64,000 nucleotides of DNA from Oscillospiraceae bacterium. GTDB taxonomy: Bacteria > Bacillota > Clostridia > Lachnospirales > Lachnospiraceae. The stretch spans positions 124,001-188,000 of the forward strand of contig JAETOO010000002.1 of assembly GCA_021771715.1 (NCBI GenBank). Reading direction: 5' to 3'. The notes beneath the pieces were generated by a model. It did no database searches. It was given only the letters and a program-made list of their open reading frames with translations, and had not been told where the DNA came from. How positions within the stretch are numbered: position 1 is the first letter of the stretch; every line of letters starts with the position of its first letter. Positions 26,573 through 34,947 of this stretch are shown one piece after another. Both the position numbers and the translations under genes were made by a program.

Positions 26573-28981
26573 TCAGGCAAGCGCCGTGATCAGCTCCACC
26601 AGCACGCCGTACAGGTCTGTCCCGAGCTTCTTCGCGTTCAGGTCGCTCAGCAGCGCAGCCGCACTCCGGCCTGCCTTCACCGTGCGGTACAGCTCGTCCT
26701 TCTGTCCGAACGGGATCTCCGCCTGATTCAGGAAGTCGAAGCATCTTCCCGTCACGTCGTTTGATGTCGCCTTCCTTGCGCCATCGACCGCCACCGTGAG
26801 CTCCTCCGTCACCGCCACAGCCGGCAGCTCCACGATCACCGCCTGCTTCTTTTTATTATAAGAAATTTTTGGTACACACGCCTCTACCGCGCGTCCGCCG
26901 ATCGTTACCTCAACCGTTTCCACTGCCTCCTCGGCGAATCCGTTCAGCTCGACGGTATAGCTGCGCTTCTCCGGGATCAACGAGCGCTCGCCCTGGGCCG
27001 GATGTACGGTAAATACCGCCTTCTCCCCCTCCGCGTACGTCATCGCGGTCGTCGCGCAGACGCCGTCCCGGTACGCGCACGTCTCATTGTCATCCTCGTA
27101 GAGCACAAAGCTGCCGTCCGCCCCCGCGTACACCTTGACGCGAAGGCTCTGCGGGTTCTCCCCGACCTGCACACCGCTGATCTCATCCGTGAACGGCAGA
27201 ATTGCCCCGGCCTTCGCAAGCACCGGAATGCTGTCAAGATCCCGGTACATCTCGATTGTCCGGTCTCCCTCGTACATCAGGCCGGTGTGGATGTCGTACC
27301 ATCTTCCCTTTGGCAGCCACACCTCGGTGCGCGCCACATTGAGCCGGTCGATCCGCGGCGTCGTGACCGGAGCCACCATCAGCTCGGTGCCGAAGAAATA
27401 CTGGTTCTTCCGCTCATACGCCTGCCGCTCATCCGGATAGTCATAGTACAGCGGCATCACGATCGGCAGATTCTCGCGGTACGCGCGGTAATTCATCGTG
27501 TACAGGTACGGAACCATGCGATGGCGCTCCCGCAGGATATTCCCCATCGCGAGCTCGCACTCCTTCTTGAAACGCCACGGCTCCTTGCCGTTAAACTCAC
27601 TCGCACTGCTGTGCAGACGCGTAATCGGGGAATAAACGCCGAACTGGTACCACCTCGTCTCCATCTCATCGTCCTTATACCCCATCATGTGGCCGCCGAT
27701 GTCATGGCTCCACCAGCCGTAGCCGATGTTCGTCGCCGTCGCGGTGAAGTACGGCTGGAACTCCAGCGATTCCCACGTGATCACAGTGTCCCCGGAAAAT
27801 CCGATCGGGTAGCGATGGCTGCCCGGCCCCGCGTACCTAGAGAACATCATGCCGCGCTTCCCGCCCTTCTCGCTGTCAAGATAGTGGAAGTGGTTCAGAA
27901 TCCACAGCGGGTCCAGCCCCTCGATCTTCGTGTGCGTGCCCTGCTGCCAGTCGATCCACCAGAAATCGACGCCCTGCTGCTCCAGCGGGTAGTGCAGGTA
28001 CCGGAAATAGGCGTCCAGATACTCCGGGTCCGCCACGTCGCACGCAATCGCCTCCTCGTGTTCATAGTCCACGCCGAGCGCCTTCGCCATCTCGAGGTAG
28101 GCATCCTCGTGCGCATGCACGCCCTCCGCCGGGTGCAGATTTAAGGTCGTGCGCATACCGCGGTCGTGCAGCTTTTTCAGAAAGCGTTCCGGGTCCGGGA
28201 AAAACTCACGGTTCCAGGTGTAGCCGGTCCAGCCGCTCCCGTACTTCGGATCAATGTCCACGAGATGCCAGTCCATATCAATCACGGCCACCGTGAACGG
28301 CAGGTGCTCCTCATCGAAGCGCGCCATCAGCTCCATATAGCCCTCTTCCGTGTACTTGTAGTAGCGGCTCCACCAGTTGCCCAGCGCATAGCGCGGCAGC
28401 ATCGGCGTCTGGCCGCACAGATGGTAGAAGTCCTGCAGCGCCGCCTTGTAATCGTGTCCGTAGCCGAAGAAATACAGATCCTGAATCCCGCGCTTTCTCG
28501 GCTCGATCCAGCCATCCTCGAGGAGCACCTGCGAGCGCCCGTCGTCGATCAGAGACCAGCCGTACACAGAGGCAATCCCGTGCTCGAGCGGAATCGCGCC
28601 GTTCGCCTCATCCAGCGTACGCGCCGTGCCGCCCAGGTCGCGCGGCTCATCGCCAAAGTGCCACGGCTTATTCAAGAAGCGGATGAAGCCGATGAGCTCA
28701 ATGCCAAGTCCGGACGGCGAGAACTCCTGCTCGTTGTACGTCAGATGCAGATACTTCGTCGTGATCTCCAGTCCGTCCTCCGTGTGCTTTACGCGAAAAT
28801 CTGCCTTCGGGAAATCGCGGTTCCACACAATCTGCGTCGGGCGATCCTCAAACACGCCGTCCCGGCTGTACTCCAGCCGGATCAGCCGGTCAGTCAGGAC
28901 CGTAATGCGGTACTGCGCGCCGGCCACCACATTCTCCGCAAGCGCCACCGGCCTCGTCTCTACTTTGTAAATATCCTTCAT
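26573..28981 (-). CDS. GH31-family alpha-glycosidase
   Basis: Retaining alpha-glycosidase of 802 aa (alpha-glucosidase/alpha-xylosidase superfamily). N-terminal beta-sandwich to about 190, TIM barrel about 190-560 with nucleophile Asp344 in DFWWIDWQQG and acid/base Asp398 in IGFSGDT, then C-terminal beta domains. No signal peptide, so it is likely cytoplasmic. ACAAGGAGG precedes the ATG. The promoter faces that of a LacI repressor with an operator-like palindrome just after the predicted transcription start, so induction by the substrate is likely. The exact sugar cannot be read from sequence. Confidence 0.9.
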   Translation of the reverse strand: MKDIYKVETRPVALAENVVAGAQYRITVLTDRLIRLEYSRDGVFEDRPTQIVWNRDFPKADFRVKHTEDGLEITTKYLHLTYNEQEFSPSGLGIELIGFIRFLNKPWHFGDEPRDLGGTARTLDEANGAIPLEHGIASVYGWSLIDDGRSQVLLEDGWIEPRKRGIQDLYFFGYGHDYKAALQDFYHLCGQTPMLPRYALGNWWSRYYKYTEEGYMELMARFDEEHLPFTVAVIDMDWHLVDIDPKYGSGWTGYTWNREFFPDPERFLKKLHDRGMRTTLNLHPAEGVHAHEDAYLEMAKALGVDYEHEEAIACDVADPEYLDAYFRYLHYPLEQQGVDFWWIDWQQGTHTKIEGLDPLWILNHFHYLDSEKGGKRGMMFSRYAGPGSHRYPIGFSGDTVITWESLEFQPYFTATATNIGYGWWSHDIGGHMMGYKDDEMETRWYQFGVYSPITRLHSSASEFNGKEPWRFKKECELAMGNILRERHRMVPYLYTMNYRAYRENLPIVMPLYYDYPDERQAYERKNQYFFGTELMVAPVTTPRIDRLNVARTEVWLPKGRWYDIHTGLMYEGDRTIEMYRDLDSIPVLAKAGAILPFTDEISGVQVGENPQSLRVKVYAGADGSFVLYEDDNETCAYRDGVCATTAMTYAEGEKAVFTVHPAQGERSLIPEKRSYTVELNGFAEEAVETVEVTIGGRAVEACVPKISYNKKKQAVIVELPAVAVTEELTVAVDGARKATSNDVTGRCFDFLNQAEIPFGQKDELYRTVKAGRSAAALLSDLNAKKLGTDLYGVLVELITALA

Positions 28982-29011
28982 CGCAAGAAAACCTCCTTGT
29001 AATAAGATTTA

Positions 29012-29114
29012 GTTTACCGCTAAACTCTATCCCTAAAGTAGCACATTTTCGGAAATTCGTCAATTTGATTTTTTTCCTTTTTTTTGGTAAACTGAAAAAA
29101 ATCTGTAAACAGAT
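29012..29114. promoter_or_regulatory. Divergent GH31/lacI promoters with operator-like palindromes
   Basis: For the GH31 gene (-): TTGACG (29058-29063), 17 bp, TACTTT (29035-29040). The palindrome GTTTACCGCTAAAC at 29012-29025 lies just past the expected start and resembles LacI-family sites. For the regulator (+): TTGATT (29065-29070), 17 bp, TAAACT (29088-29093), overlapping a GGTAAAC half-site. ATCTGTAAACAGAT (29101-29114), another inverted repeat, lies just upstream of the regulator's start codon. Confidence 0.7.
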
Positions 29115-29126
29115 CGGAGCTCTCTT

Positions 29127-30143
29127 ATGACTTTAAAAGATATTGCCAGGATGGCCGGTGTCAGTACGATGACGGTCTCCAACGTCATCAATGGAAAAAC
29201 CTCTCGTGTCTCCAAAGAGACGCGAGACCGGATCAATGCGATTATCCGCGAATACGGCTATGTGCCGAATCTGAGCGCGCGGAGCCTGACCAACAAGGTC
29301 TCAAATATCATCGGGATCATCATCTCACTGGAGGACGGCGGGTGTGAGAATTATCTGGAAAATCCGTACATCAGCACGATGATCGGAACGATCGAGCGCA
29401 GTCTGCGGGAACAGGGCTATTTCGTGATGGTGCGCTCGATCGACCGCACAGCGGACTACGCGACCCTGCTGCGCAACTGGAACGTCGACGGCGTCCTGTT
29501 CCTGTATCCGCCCACGCCAGACGCGCTCCAGAAGCTCCTCGCCGTCTCCACCTGCCCCGTGGCCGTCTTTGACTGCTGCGAGGACCGCAGCGACATCATC
29601 CGCATCTGCTCCGATGACCGGAAGGGGCTGTATCTCGCCACACGCTATGTGATCGAGCGGGGACACAGACAGATTGCCTTCGTCGCCGATTATGAGGGAA
29701 ACGCGATTCTGACTGAGCGTTTTCTGGGATACCGGCAGGCGCTCGATGAGCACGGCATCTCCTTCCGTCCCGAGTACGTGATTCCGGTTCCGCCGAACTA
29801 CGAGGGTGGACTTGCCGCAGGACTGCGCATCTGTGCGCCCGAGAGCCCCATCACAGCCGCGGTCACCACCGCCGATATCTCCGCGATCGGCGTCATGGAG
29901 GGCGCACGACAGCAGGGACGGCAGCTTCCCCGGGAGCTGTCCGTCGTCGGCTTCGACAATCTGAGCCTCTGTGACTACGTCACGCCACACCTGACCTCCA
30001 TCTCCCAGAACCTCCCCGAGAAGGCCCGGTGCGCGGTCGAATTGCTGCTCTCACAGATCCGCACAGGCGCACTCCCCACGCAGCCCCACGCCACGATGGA
30101 CGTCGCCATCGCCGAGCGGGCCTCCGTAGCTTCCTTGGAGTGA
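29127..30143 (+). CDS. LacI/GalR-family repressor
   Basis: 338 aa. The helix-turn-helix at the N-terminus reads TLKDIARMAGVSTMTVSNVING, with the hinge region at NLSARSLTNKVSNIIG. The periplasmic-binding-protein-like effector domain follows (IIISLEDGG..., RGHRQIAFVADYEGN, LSVVGFDNLSLCDYVTPHLTSI). It probably represses the divergent GH31 gene and itself, given the paired sites between them, and responds to a sugar inducer. It is the only LacI member here; the neighbouring loci use YesMN systems. Confidence 0.93.
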   Translation: MTLKDIARMAGVSTMTVSNVINGKTSRVSKETRDRINAIIREYGYVPNLSARSLTNKVSNIIGIIISLEDGGCENYLENPYISTMIGTIERSLREQGYFVMVRSIDRTADYATLLRNWNVDGVLFLYPPTPDALQKLLAVSTCPVAVFDCCEDRSDIIRICSDDRKGLYLATRYVIERGHRQIAFVADYEGNAILTERFLGYRQALDEHGISFRPEYVIPVPPNYEGGLAAGLRICAPESPITAAVTTADISAIGVMEGARQQGRQLPRELSVVGFDNLSLCDYVTPHLTSISQNLPEKARCAVELLLSQIRTGALPTQPHATMDVAIAERASVASLE

Positions 30144-30325
30144 GCGCCGGAACATAAGTCCTGCACAGGAGCTGCTGTGACAAAATCAGTCACACCCCTT
30201 CATGTACTGCTCCGTCACCTCCGCTTTTCTGGGATCTACGACAGATAATCATATAAACTGCCCTTGCTATACTCTAATTGTACAGAACCCCACTCCTGTT
30301 TACAATAAAATTCAAATGAACTTTT

Positions 30326-30395
30326 TAAAAAATCAGCCCCTGCGGCCCCGCTCAGTGAGTAACACATGCGAGGCCGCAGGGGCCTGTTTCTTTTC
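30326..30395. terminator. Bidirectional rho-independent terminator
   Basis: A 12-bp perfect stem, GCCCCTGCGGCC (30336-30347) with GGCCGCAGGGGC (30372-30383). T-rich tails follow on both strands (TTTCTTTTCTTCT on +, GATTTTTTA on -). It separates the converging regulator and purF-like genes. Confidence 0.85.
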
Positions 30396-30397
30396 TT

Positions 30398-31816
30398 CTA
30401 TTCTCTCCCGTTAAAGCAGTACGTGCACAGCTTGCACGGTTCGATGCCGATGGACTTCTCGAGGTCGTCCAGGCGGTGGTAGCGCAGGGTCGTGAAGTTC
30501 TGCTGCTTGCGGATCGCCTCGAGCATCTCCTCGTATCGCTTGCTGCACGGATCCGCGTAGTCGGCAAGAACCTCCGCGGACACGTTGTCGCCCTCGCGCT
30601 CCTGGATCACACGGCGGGTGATCAGGTCCATGTCGGACTTGGAGCGGGAGAAGTTCAGGTACTTGCAGCCGTAAAGCAGCGGCGGGCAGGCAGGGCGCAC
30701 ATGGACCTCCTTCGCACCGCTCTGGTACAGGAACTCCGTCGTCTCGCGCAGCTGCGTGCCGCGCACGATCGAGTCGTCGATCAGGAGCAGCTTCCGGTCC
30801 TTGATCAGCGCCTTGACCGGGATCAGCTTCATCCGCGCGATCAGGTCGCGCTGGCTCTGCTTCGTGGGCATAAACGAGCGCGGCCACGTCGGCGTGTACT
30901 TGATGAACGGGCGCGCAAACGGGATGCCCGACTCATTCGCATAGCCGACCGCGTGCGCGATACCGGAATCCGGCACGCCCGCCACGATGTCCGGCGACAC
31001 ATTGCCGGCCTCGCGGTCGCGCTGCGCGAGCATGCTGCCGCACTTGTAGCGCATCTCCTCGACATTGACTCCCTCGTAGGAGGCCGTCGGATATCCGTAA
31101 TAGACCCACAGGAATGAGCAGATCCGCATGTCCTTCCCGGGCTCGCCGACCATCTTCACTCCGTCCGGCGTGATAAAATCAATCTCCCCCGGCCCCAGCT
31201 CCCGGTAGTCGCTGTAGCCGAGATTCAGGTACGCAAAGCTCTCAAAGGAGACGCAGTACGCGTCCTCCGATTTGCCGATCATGAGCGGCGTCCTGCCGAG
31301 GCGGTCGCGCGCCGCGTACAGCCCTTCCTTCGTCATCAGCAGCATCGTCATGGAACCGTCGACGACCTGCTGCACGTACCGGATCCCTTCCACGATCGAA
31401 TCCTTCTTGCAGATCAGCGCCGCGACCAGCTCCGTCGCGTTGATCCGTCCTCCGCTCATCTCCTGAAAATGCGTATTGCCGTTCTCGTAGACGTAGCTGA
31501 GCAGCTCGTCCATATTGTTGATCTTGCCGACCGTCGTGATCGCAAAGCTGCCCAGATGAGACTGCAGCAGCAGCGGCTGCGGCTCGTAGTCGGAGATACA
31601 GCCAATCCCGAGGTTGCCCTCCATCTCCTCCACATCGCGCTCAAACTTTGTCCGGAACGGAGAATTTTCAATATTGTGAATCGCCCGCTGGAACCCGTGC
31701 TCCCCGCAGACCGCCATTCCTCCGCGCCTCGTCCCGAGATGCGAGTGGTAATCCACACCGTAGAACAGCTCCAGTGTACAGCTTCTCTTTGCCGCTACTC
31801 CAAATATTCCGCCCAT
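30398..31816 (-). CDS. purF: PurF-like amidophosphoribosyltransferase lacking the N-terminal nucleophile Cys
   Basis: PurF makes phosphoribosylamine from PRPP and glutamine, the first step of purine synthesis. The 472-aa protein has the Ntn glutaminase fold (HSHLGTRRGGMAV, SDYEPQPLLLQSHLG) and the PRPP loop LLLIDDSIVRGTQLRE. Its C-terminus CKLCTYCFNG contains cysteines like those ligating the Fe-S cluster in Bacillus PurF. However, it begins MGGIFGV, whereas the family requires Cys directly after Met as nucleophile. AAGGAG lies eight bases before this ATG, so a wrong start is unlikely. It may use ammonia or another partner. Clostridial homologues starting MGG exist in my recollection. Confidence 0.85.
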   Translation of the reverse strand: MGGIFGVAAKRSCTLELFYGVDYHSHLGTRRGGMAVCGEHGFQRAIHNIENSPFRTKFERDVEEMEGNLGIGCISDYEPQPLLLQSHLGSFAITTVGKINNMDELLSYVYENGNTHFQEMSGGRINATELVAALICKKDSIVEGIRYVQQVVDGSMTMLLMTKEGLYAARDRLGRTPLMIGKSEDAYCVSFESFAYLNLGYSDYRELGPGEIDFITPDGVKMVGEPGKDMRICSFLWVYYGYPTASYEGVNVEEMRYKCGSMLAQRDREAGNVSPDIVAGVPDSGIAHAVGYANESGIPFARPFIKYTPTWPRSFMPTKQSQRDLIARMKLIPVKALIKDRKLLLIDDSIVRGTQLRETTEFLYQSGAKEVHVRPACPPLLYGCKYLNFSRSKSDMDLITRRVIQEREGDNVSAEVLADYADPCSKRYEEMLEAIRKQQNFTTLRYHRLDDLEKSIGIEPCKLCTYCFNGRE

Positions 31817-32074
31817 AATCCGTCTCCTTCTTCTATGCTCACCCGTCCGCCCTGATCTGCGGATCGGCCCGCTTTGACCGGCGCTACGACCATCCGTGAG
31901 CCCTCAAATGCAGAATCAAACTGGTTCTCTCAATTCATTTTACAGCGAACTAATCTTAACATGATGCGAAACGGAAATCAACGGGCAATCTAGCCGTATT
32001 TTGCCGACTCTTTGGGCGGTTCCCCGTCAGGATGACTCACTCTTTCGGGCAGACGACCCGGCCGCCAGAATACC

Positions 32075-33544
32075 TCACGCCTTCGCGTAGACGGTCCAGC
32101 CGTCGCGGCCGCGCTGCTTCGTCTGATAGAGCGCCTGATCCGCATACTGGTACAGCTCCATATACGTCTTCCCGTGATCCGGCGAGGCCGCCAGGCCGAT
32201 GCTGCAGGACACACGCAGCTTGGGACACTCCTCGACCCGCAGCTCCCGGAACTGCCTGCACAGCCCTTCCGCCTTGTTCCTGGCATCCTCGATCGTATTC
32301 ACATTTTTCATCAGGACCGCGAACTCATCCCCGCCGATCCTGCCCACGATGTCTCCCTCCCGGAAATACCCGTGCAGCAGTCTGCCCACCCGCCGGAGCA
32401 CCTCATCGCCCGCCGCGTGGCCATACTCGTCGTTGATCTCCTTGAAACGGTCGATATCCAGCATCACAAAGACCTGCAGCCCCCTGTGCTCCTCCGACTC
32501 CAGCCAGCTGCCGATCTCCACCGTCGTACTCTTTTTATTGTAAGCGCCGGTCAGCCCGTCGATCTGCGCATCCCGCAGCAGCGCGCTCTGCCTGCGGGCG
32601 TTCATGCGGAAAATCATGAGAAGCAAAGCCAGAACCGCCGCCACGTACACTGCCATCAGAATCACTTCATATTCCCGGATAAAGCTGTAGGATTCCTGCG
32701 CCGTATCCTTCTGCACGATGTAGCACAGCATCCAGTCATTCAGACCGAGCGGGGAATAGCTCAGGTACTGCTCCACTCCGTCCATTCGCAGCTTCTTACA
32801 CCCGCCGCGCTGCTGTTCAAAATCCTTGATGATCTGCACGAGCGAACCGTCATCGACAAAGCTTGCCTTCTTGAAATACTCGGAAAAGCGCATCGGCTCC
32901 TGCAGCTGTCCATCCGGGCCCTCCTTGTCCCAGGCCACGATCTCTCCCGTGCCCGTCACGATCAGCGAAGAGCCTGCCTCCTCATAGATATCCTCAAACA
33001 GCAGATGGCTCAGTGCCCCGACGTCATACGAGCCGCCGAGCACACCGATCACCTCGTCGCCGCGGTACACAGGCACGCTCAGGATGACGCGCGTCTTCTT
33101 GTCTATGACGCTCTCGAGCGGATCGCTGAACCACTTATTTCCCTTCATGGACTCCTTAAAGTAATCCCGGTCGGCCACGTCCTTCTCCTCGCCGTTGTCG
33201 TAGTGGGAGGTGCCGTCCGGCTCGATCAGCGCAACGCGCTCAAGCCCGCTCTTCTCATACAGCTTCGCCAGAAGCAGCTTCGCCTCCTCCGACACCAGCT
33301 CCTCCTGCTCCCCGAGGTAAGCCGCGGCCGCAGCCAGATAGTCGTACTGCACCGCGATAATCGAATAGAAATGATAGCTCTGGCGCTCCACGTTATCTGT
33401 GATCGTCTTTTTTACGTTTTCCTCGACGTCCTTCTGCACACAGCCAAAAAAAACCAAAAGGCTGAGCAGCACAACAGCCAGAAACACAACGATGATTCTG
33501 ACGTAGCCCCTGACACCGTCTGGGTTTATCTTTTTCCTGTTCAT
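32075..33544 (-). CDS. Membrane diguanylate cyclase with extracellular Cache-like sensor
   Basis: Makes cyclic di-GMP. 489 aa: membrane segment about 13-33, extracellular double-Cache-like domain (RVALIEPDGTSHYDNGEEK, VILSVPVYRGDEVIGVLGGSYDV), second membrane segment about 290-312, then a GGDEF domain with the intact RIGGDEFAV motif and IDGLTGAYNKKS at its start. No EAL domain. A GGGAG site precedes the start. It is monocistronic in appearance, and the 258-bp gap to the PurF-like start (31817-32074) shows no further gene. Confidence 0.92.
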   Translation of the reverse strand: MNRKKINPDGVRGYVRIIVVFLAVVLLSLLVFFGCVQKDVEENVKKTITDNVERQSYHFYSIIAVQYDYLAAAAAYLGEQEELVSEEAKLLLAKLYEKSGLERVALIEPDGTSHYDNGEEKDVADRDYFKESMKGNKWFSDPLESVIDKKTRVILSVPVYRGDEVIGVLGGSYDVGALSHLLFEDIYEEAGSSLIVTGTGEIVAWDKEGPDGQLQEPMRFSEYFKKASFVDDGSLVQIIKDFEQQRGGCKKLRMDGVEQYLSYSPLGLNDWMLCYIVQKDTAQESYSFIREYEVILMAVYVAAVLALLLMIFRMNARRQSALLRDAQIDGLTGAYNKKSTTVEIGSWLESEEHRGLQVFVMLDIDRFKEINDEYGHAAGDEVLRRVGRLLHGYFREGDIVGRIGGDEFAVLMKNVNTIEDARNKAEGLCRQFRELRVEECPKLRVSCSIGLAASPDHGKTYMELYQYADQALYQTKQRGRDGWTVYAKA

Positions 33545-33747
33545 TTCCCGTTCTCCCTGCTCCTGTCACTGTTTCCTGTATTTCTGCAAAGCAACAGTCA
33601 AGAGTATGTGATCCATACAGCAGCCGGAGGAATTCTGTCGATTCCCTGACCGCTTTCCACCTATCATATCACAAAATTTACCTGAATTGTAGCTTTTTTT
33701 AAATTTTTTCATACAATCTGTTTCTATTTTCGACGGTTCTCCGGTGC

Positions 33748-33776
33748 TTGCATTCTGAGGCAGAACGCAGTATAAT
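33748..33776 (+). promoter_or_regulatory. Sigma-A promoter for a short + strand transcript
   Basis: TTGCAT (33748-33753), 17 bp, TATAAT (33771-33776). No convincing protein-coding gene follows on this strand before the terminator at 33939-34016. Confidence 0.65.
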
Positions 33777-33782
33777 ACCTGT

Positions 33783-34016
33783 GTCACGCCAGTTCCGGGA
33801 GGAGTGCGGTTCTGCCCGTATCGGAGGTGTCCGGTCTCACACTGATTATCCCGGGAACACGCTCCGGCTGGGGTGATTTCAAAACAAATCTACGAATCGG
33901 AACGGTTCGCGCAAAGCGCGCTGCGGCCGTAAAAACGAAACTCCCCGCCTGCACGGAAGCTATGCTGTTCTTGTTCAGCACACCTTCGGTACAGGCGGGG
34001 AGTTTTCCGCCGTACG
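33783..34016 (+). ncRNA. Candidate structured small RNA of about 230 nt
   Basis: This lies in a 492-bp gap between two minus-strand genes. It starts behind a good + strand promoter and ends at a strong terminator. Hairpins can be drawn: GTTCCGGGA (33792-33800) with TCCCGGGAAC (33849-33858), CGCGC-AAA-GCGCG near 33908-33920, then the terminator. No open frame has a good ribosome site and plausible composition. It does not match an RNA family that I recognise. The rest of the gap (33545-33747) shows nothing I can name. Confidence 0.5.
33939..34016. terminator. Bidirectional terminator after the DUF1858 gene and the candidate sRNA
   Basis: A 14-bp outer stem (AAACTCCCCGCCTG with CAGGCGGGGAGTTT) encloses a second small hairpin (GCTG...CAGC). 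CGTTTTTAC follows on the minus strand and TTTTCC on the plus strand. Confidence 0.8.
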
Positions 34017-34036
34017 CCCTTGACGGCAGAAGCGCT

Positions 34037-34252
34037 TTACTGCTCCTTCTCCGGTCTCGACGCGAGGTACTCCTGGATCGATGCGAGCACCTCATCCGCA
34101 TTCAGCCCGTGCACCACGCACGCCTCCTCGAGGGACTCCCCGATCGAGGACGGGCAGCCCACACAGTGCATGCCGGCCTGCATCAGCACATACGCGATAC
34201 CCATATCATACTGGAGCATTTCGCCCATCGTTGTCTGCTTTGTGATTAACAT
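34037..34252 (-). CDS. DUF1858 domain protein
   Basis: A 71-residue protein beginning MLITKQTTMGEMLQ, with HCVGCPSSIGESLEEAC, the cysteine pair typical of DUF1858 proteins, and a helical rest. Start after AAAGGAGA. Family members occur alone or fused to redox and hybrid-cluster-associated proteins; no function is established. The two cysteines suggest metal or cluster binding. It lies 88 bp after a nitroreductase gene in the same direction and is followed by a strong terminator. Confidence 0.85.
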   Translation of the reverse strand: MLITKQTTMGEMLQYDMGIAYVLMQAGMHCVGCPSSIGESLEEACVVHGLNADEVLASIQEYLASRPEKEQ

Positions 34253-34340
34253 AGCGTTCTCCTTTCAGGATCGAATTTTCATTTCTGAAGCATTCTTCCT
34301 TATTATTCCCTTTTCTTCGCCATTTGTCAATAGGAAGAAA

Positions 34341-34853
34341 CTATACGTAGCTCACTGTCTCGGAGAGCTCTTTGCGCTTGCCGTGCGGCGCGAGCGGGCC
34401 TGCGCCCTCGGCGGCGTAGCCCAGATCCAGCAGCATCAGGATCTTCTCGTTCTCCGGCAGCCCAAGCGATTTGGCAAGCTGCTCCGGATCGAAAAAGTTC
34501 AGCCAGCAGCTGTCGACTCCCTCGTTCGCCGCGGCCAGCATCATGTGCGTCGCGACGATCGCCGCGTCCTCCGCACCCGAGTTCCGCTTTCCGCCCGGAT
34601 ACGTGAACACGTTGTCCCGGTCAAACGCGACCACCGCCACGGTGGCGGCCCCGTAGCGGCACGGCGTCGCCTCGTCGATCTTCGCGAGCCCCTCCTCGGA
34701 CTGCACGATGTAGATGCGCTGCTCCTGCAGGTTCTTCGCGGTCGGCGCCAGACGCCCCGCAGCGAGAATCGCGTCCAACTGCTCCTTCCTCACCGGACGC
34801 CCGTCAAAGTTTTTACACGAATACCTGTTTTTGATTACCTCTGAAAATTCCAT
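34341..34853 (-). CDS. Nitroreductase-family flavoprotein
   Basis: FMN-dependent oxidoreductase of 170 aa, the short form of the family. It has NRYSCKNFDGRPV and LAPTAKNLQEQRIYIVQ at the FMN site, a central SCWLNFFDPEQLAKSLGLPENEKI segment, and LLDLGYAAEGAGPLAPHGKRKEL at the end. Start after AGGAGGAAG. Likely cytoplasmic and NAD(P)H-dependent; the substrate is unknown. Possibly cotranscribed with the DUF1858 gene. Confidence 0.88.
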   Translation of the reverse strand: MEFSEVIKNRYSCKNFDGRPVRKEQLDAILAAGRLAPTAKNLQEQRIYIVQSEEGLAKIDEATPCRYGAATVAVVAFDRDNVFTYPGGKRNSGAEDAAIVATHMMLAAANEGVDSCWLNFFDPEQLAKSLGLPENEKILMLLDLGYAAEGAGPLAPHGKRKELSETVSYV

Positions 34854-34875
34854 CTGTGCTTCCTCCTGTCTCTGT

Positions 34876-34947
34876 TTACTCTACCCGCAGCTTGAACACG
34901 ATCGACATGCTGCTGCGCATCGACGTCTCGAGCCTGAGCCTCTCCGC
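34876..34947 (-). repeat. 72-bp second copy of the fucosidase gene 3' end
   Basis: This block matches the last 72 bp of the adjacent GH29 gene (34948-35019) at 60 of 72 positions by hand count, and carries its own TAA. Read in the same frame it encodes RLRLETSMRSSMSIVFKLRVE. The differences from the gene's own tail are mostly silent or conservative, which suggests a former coding copy rather than recent slippage. Confidence 0.8.
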
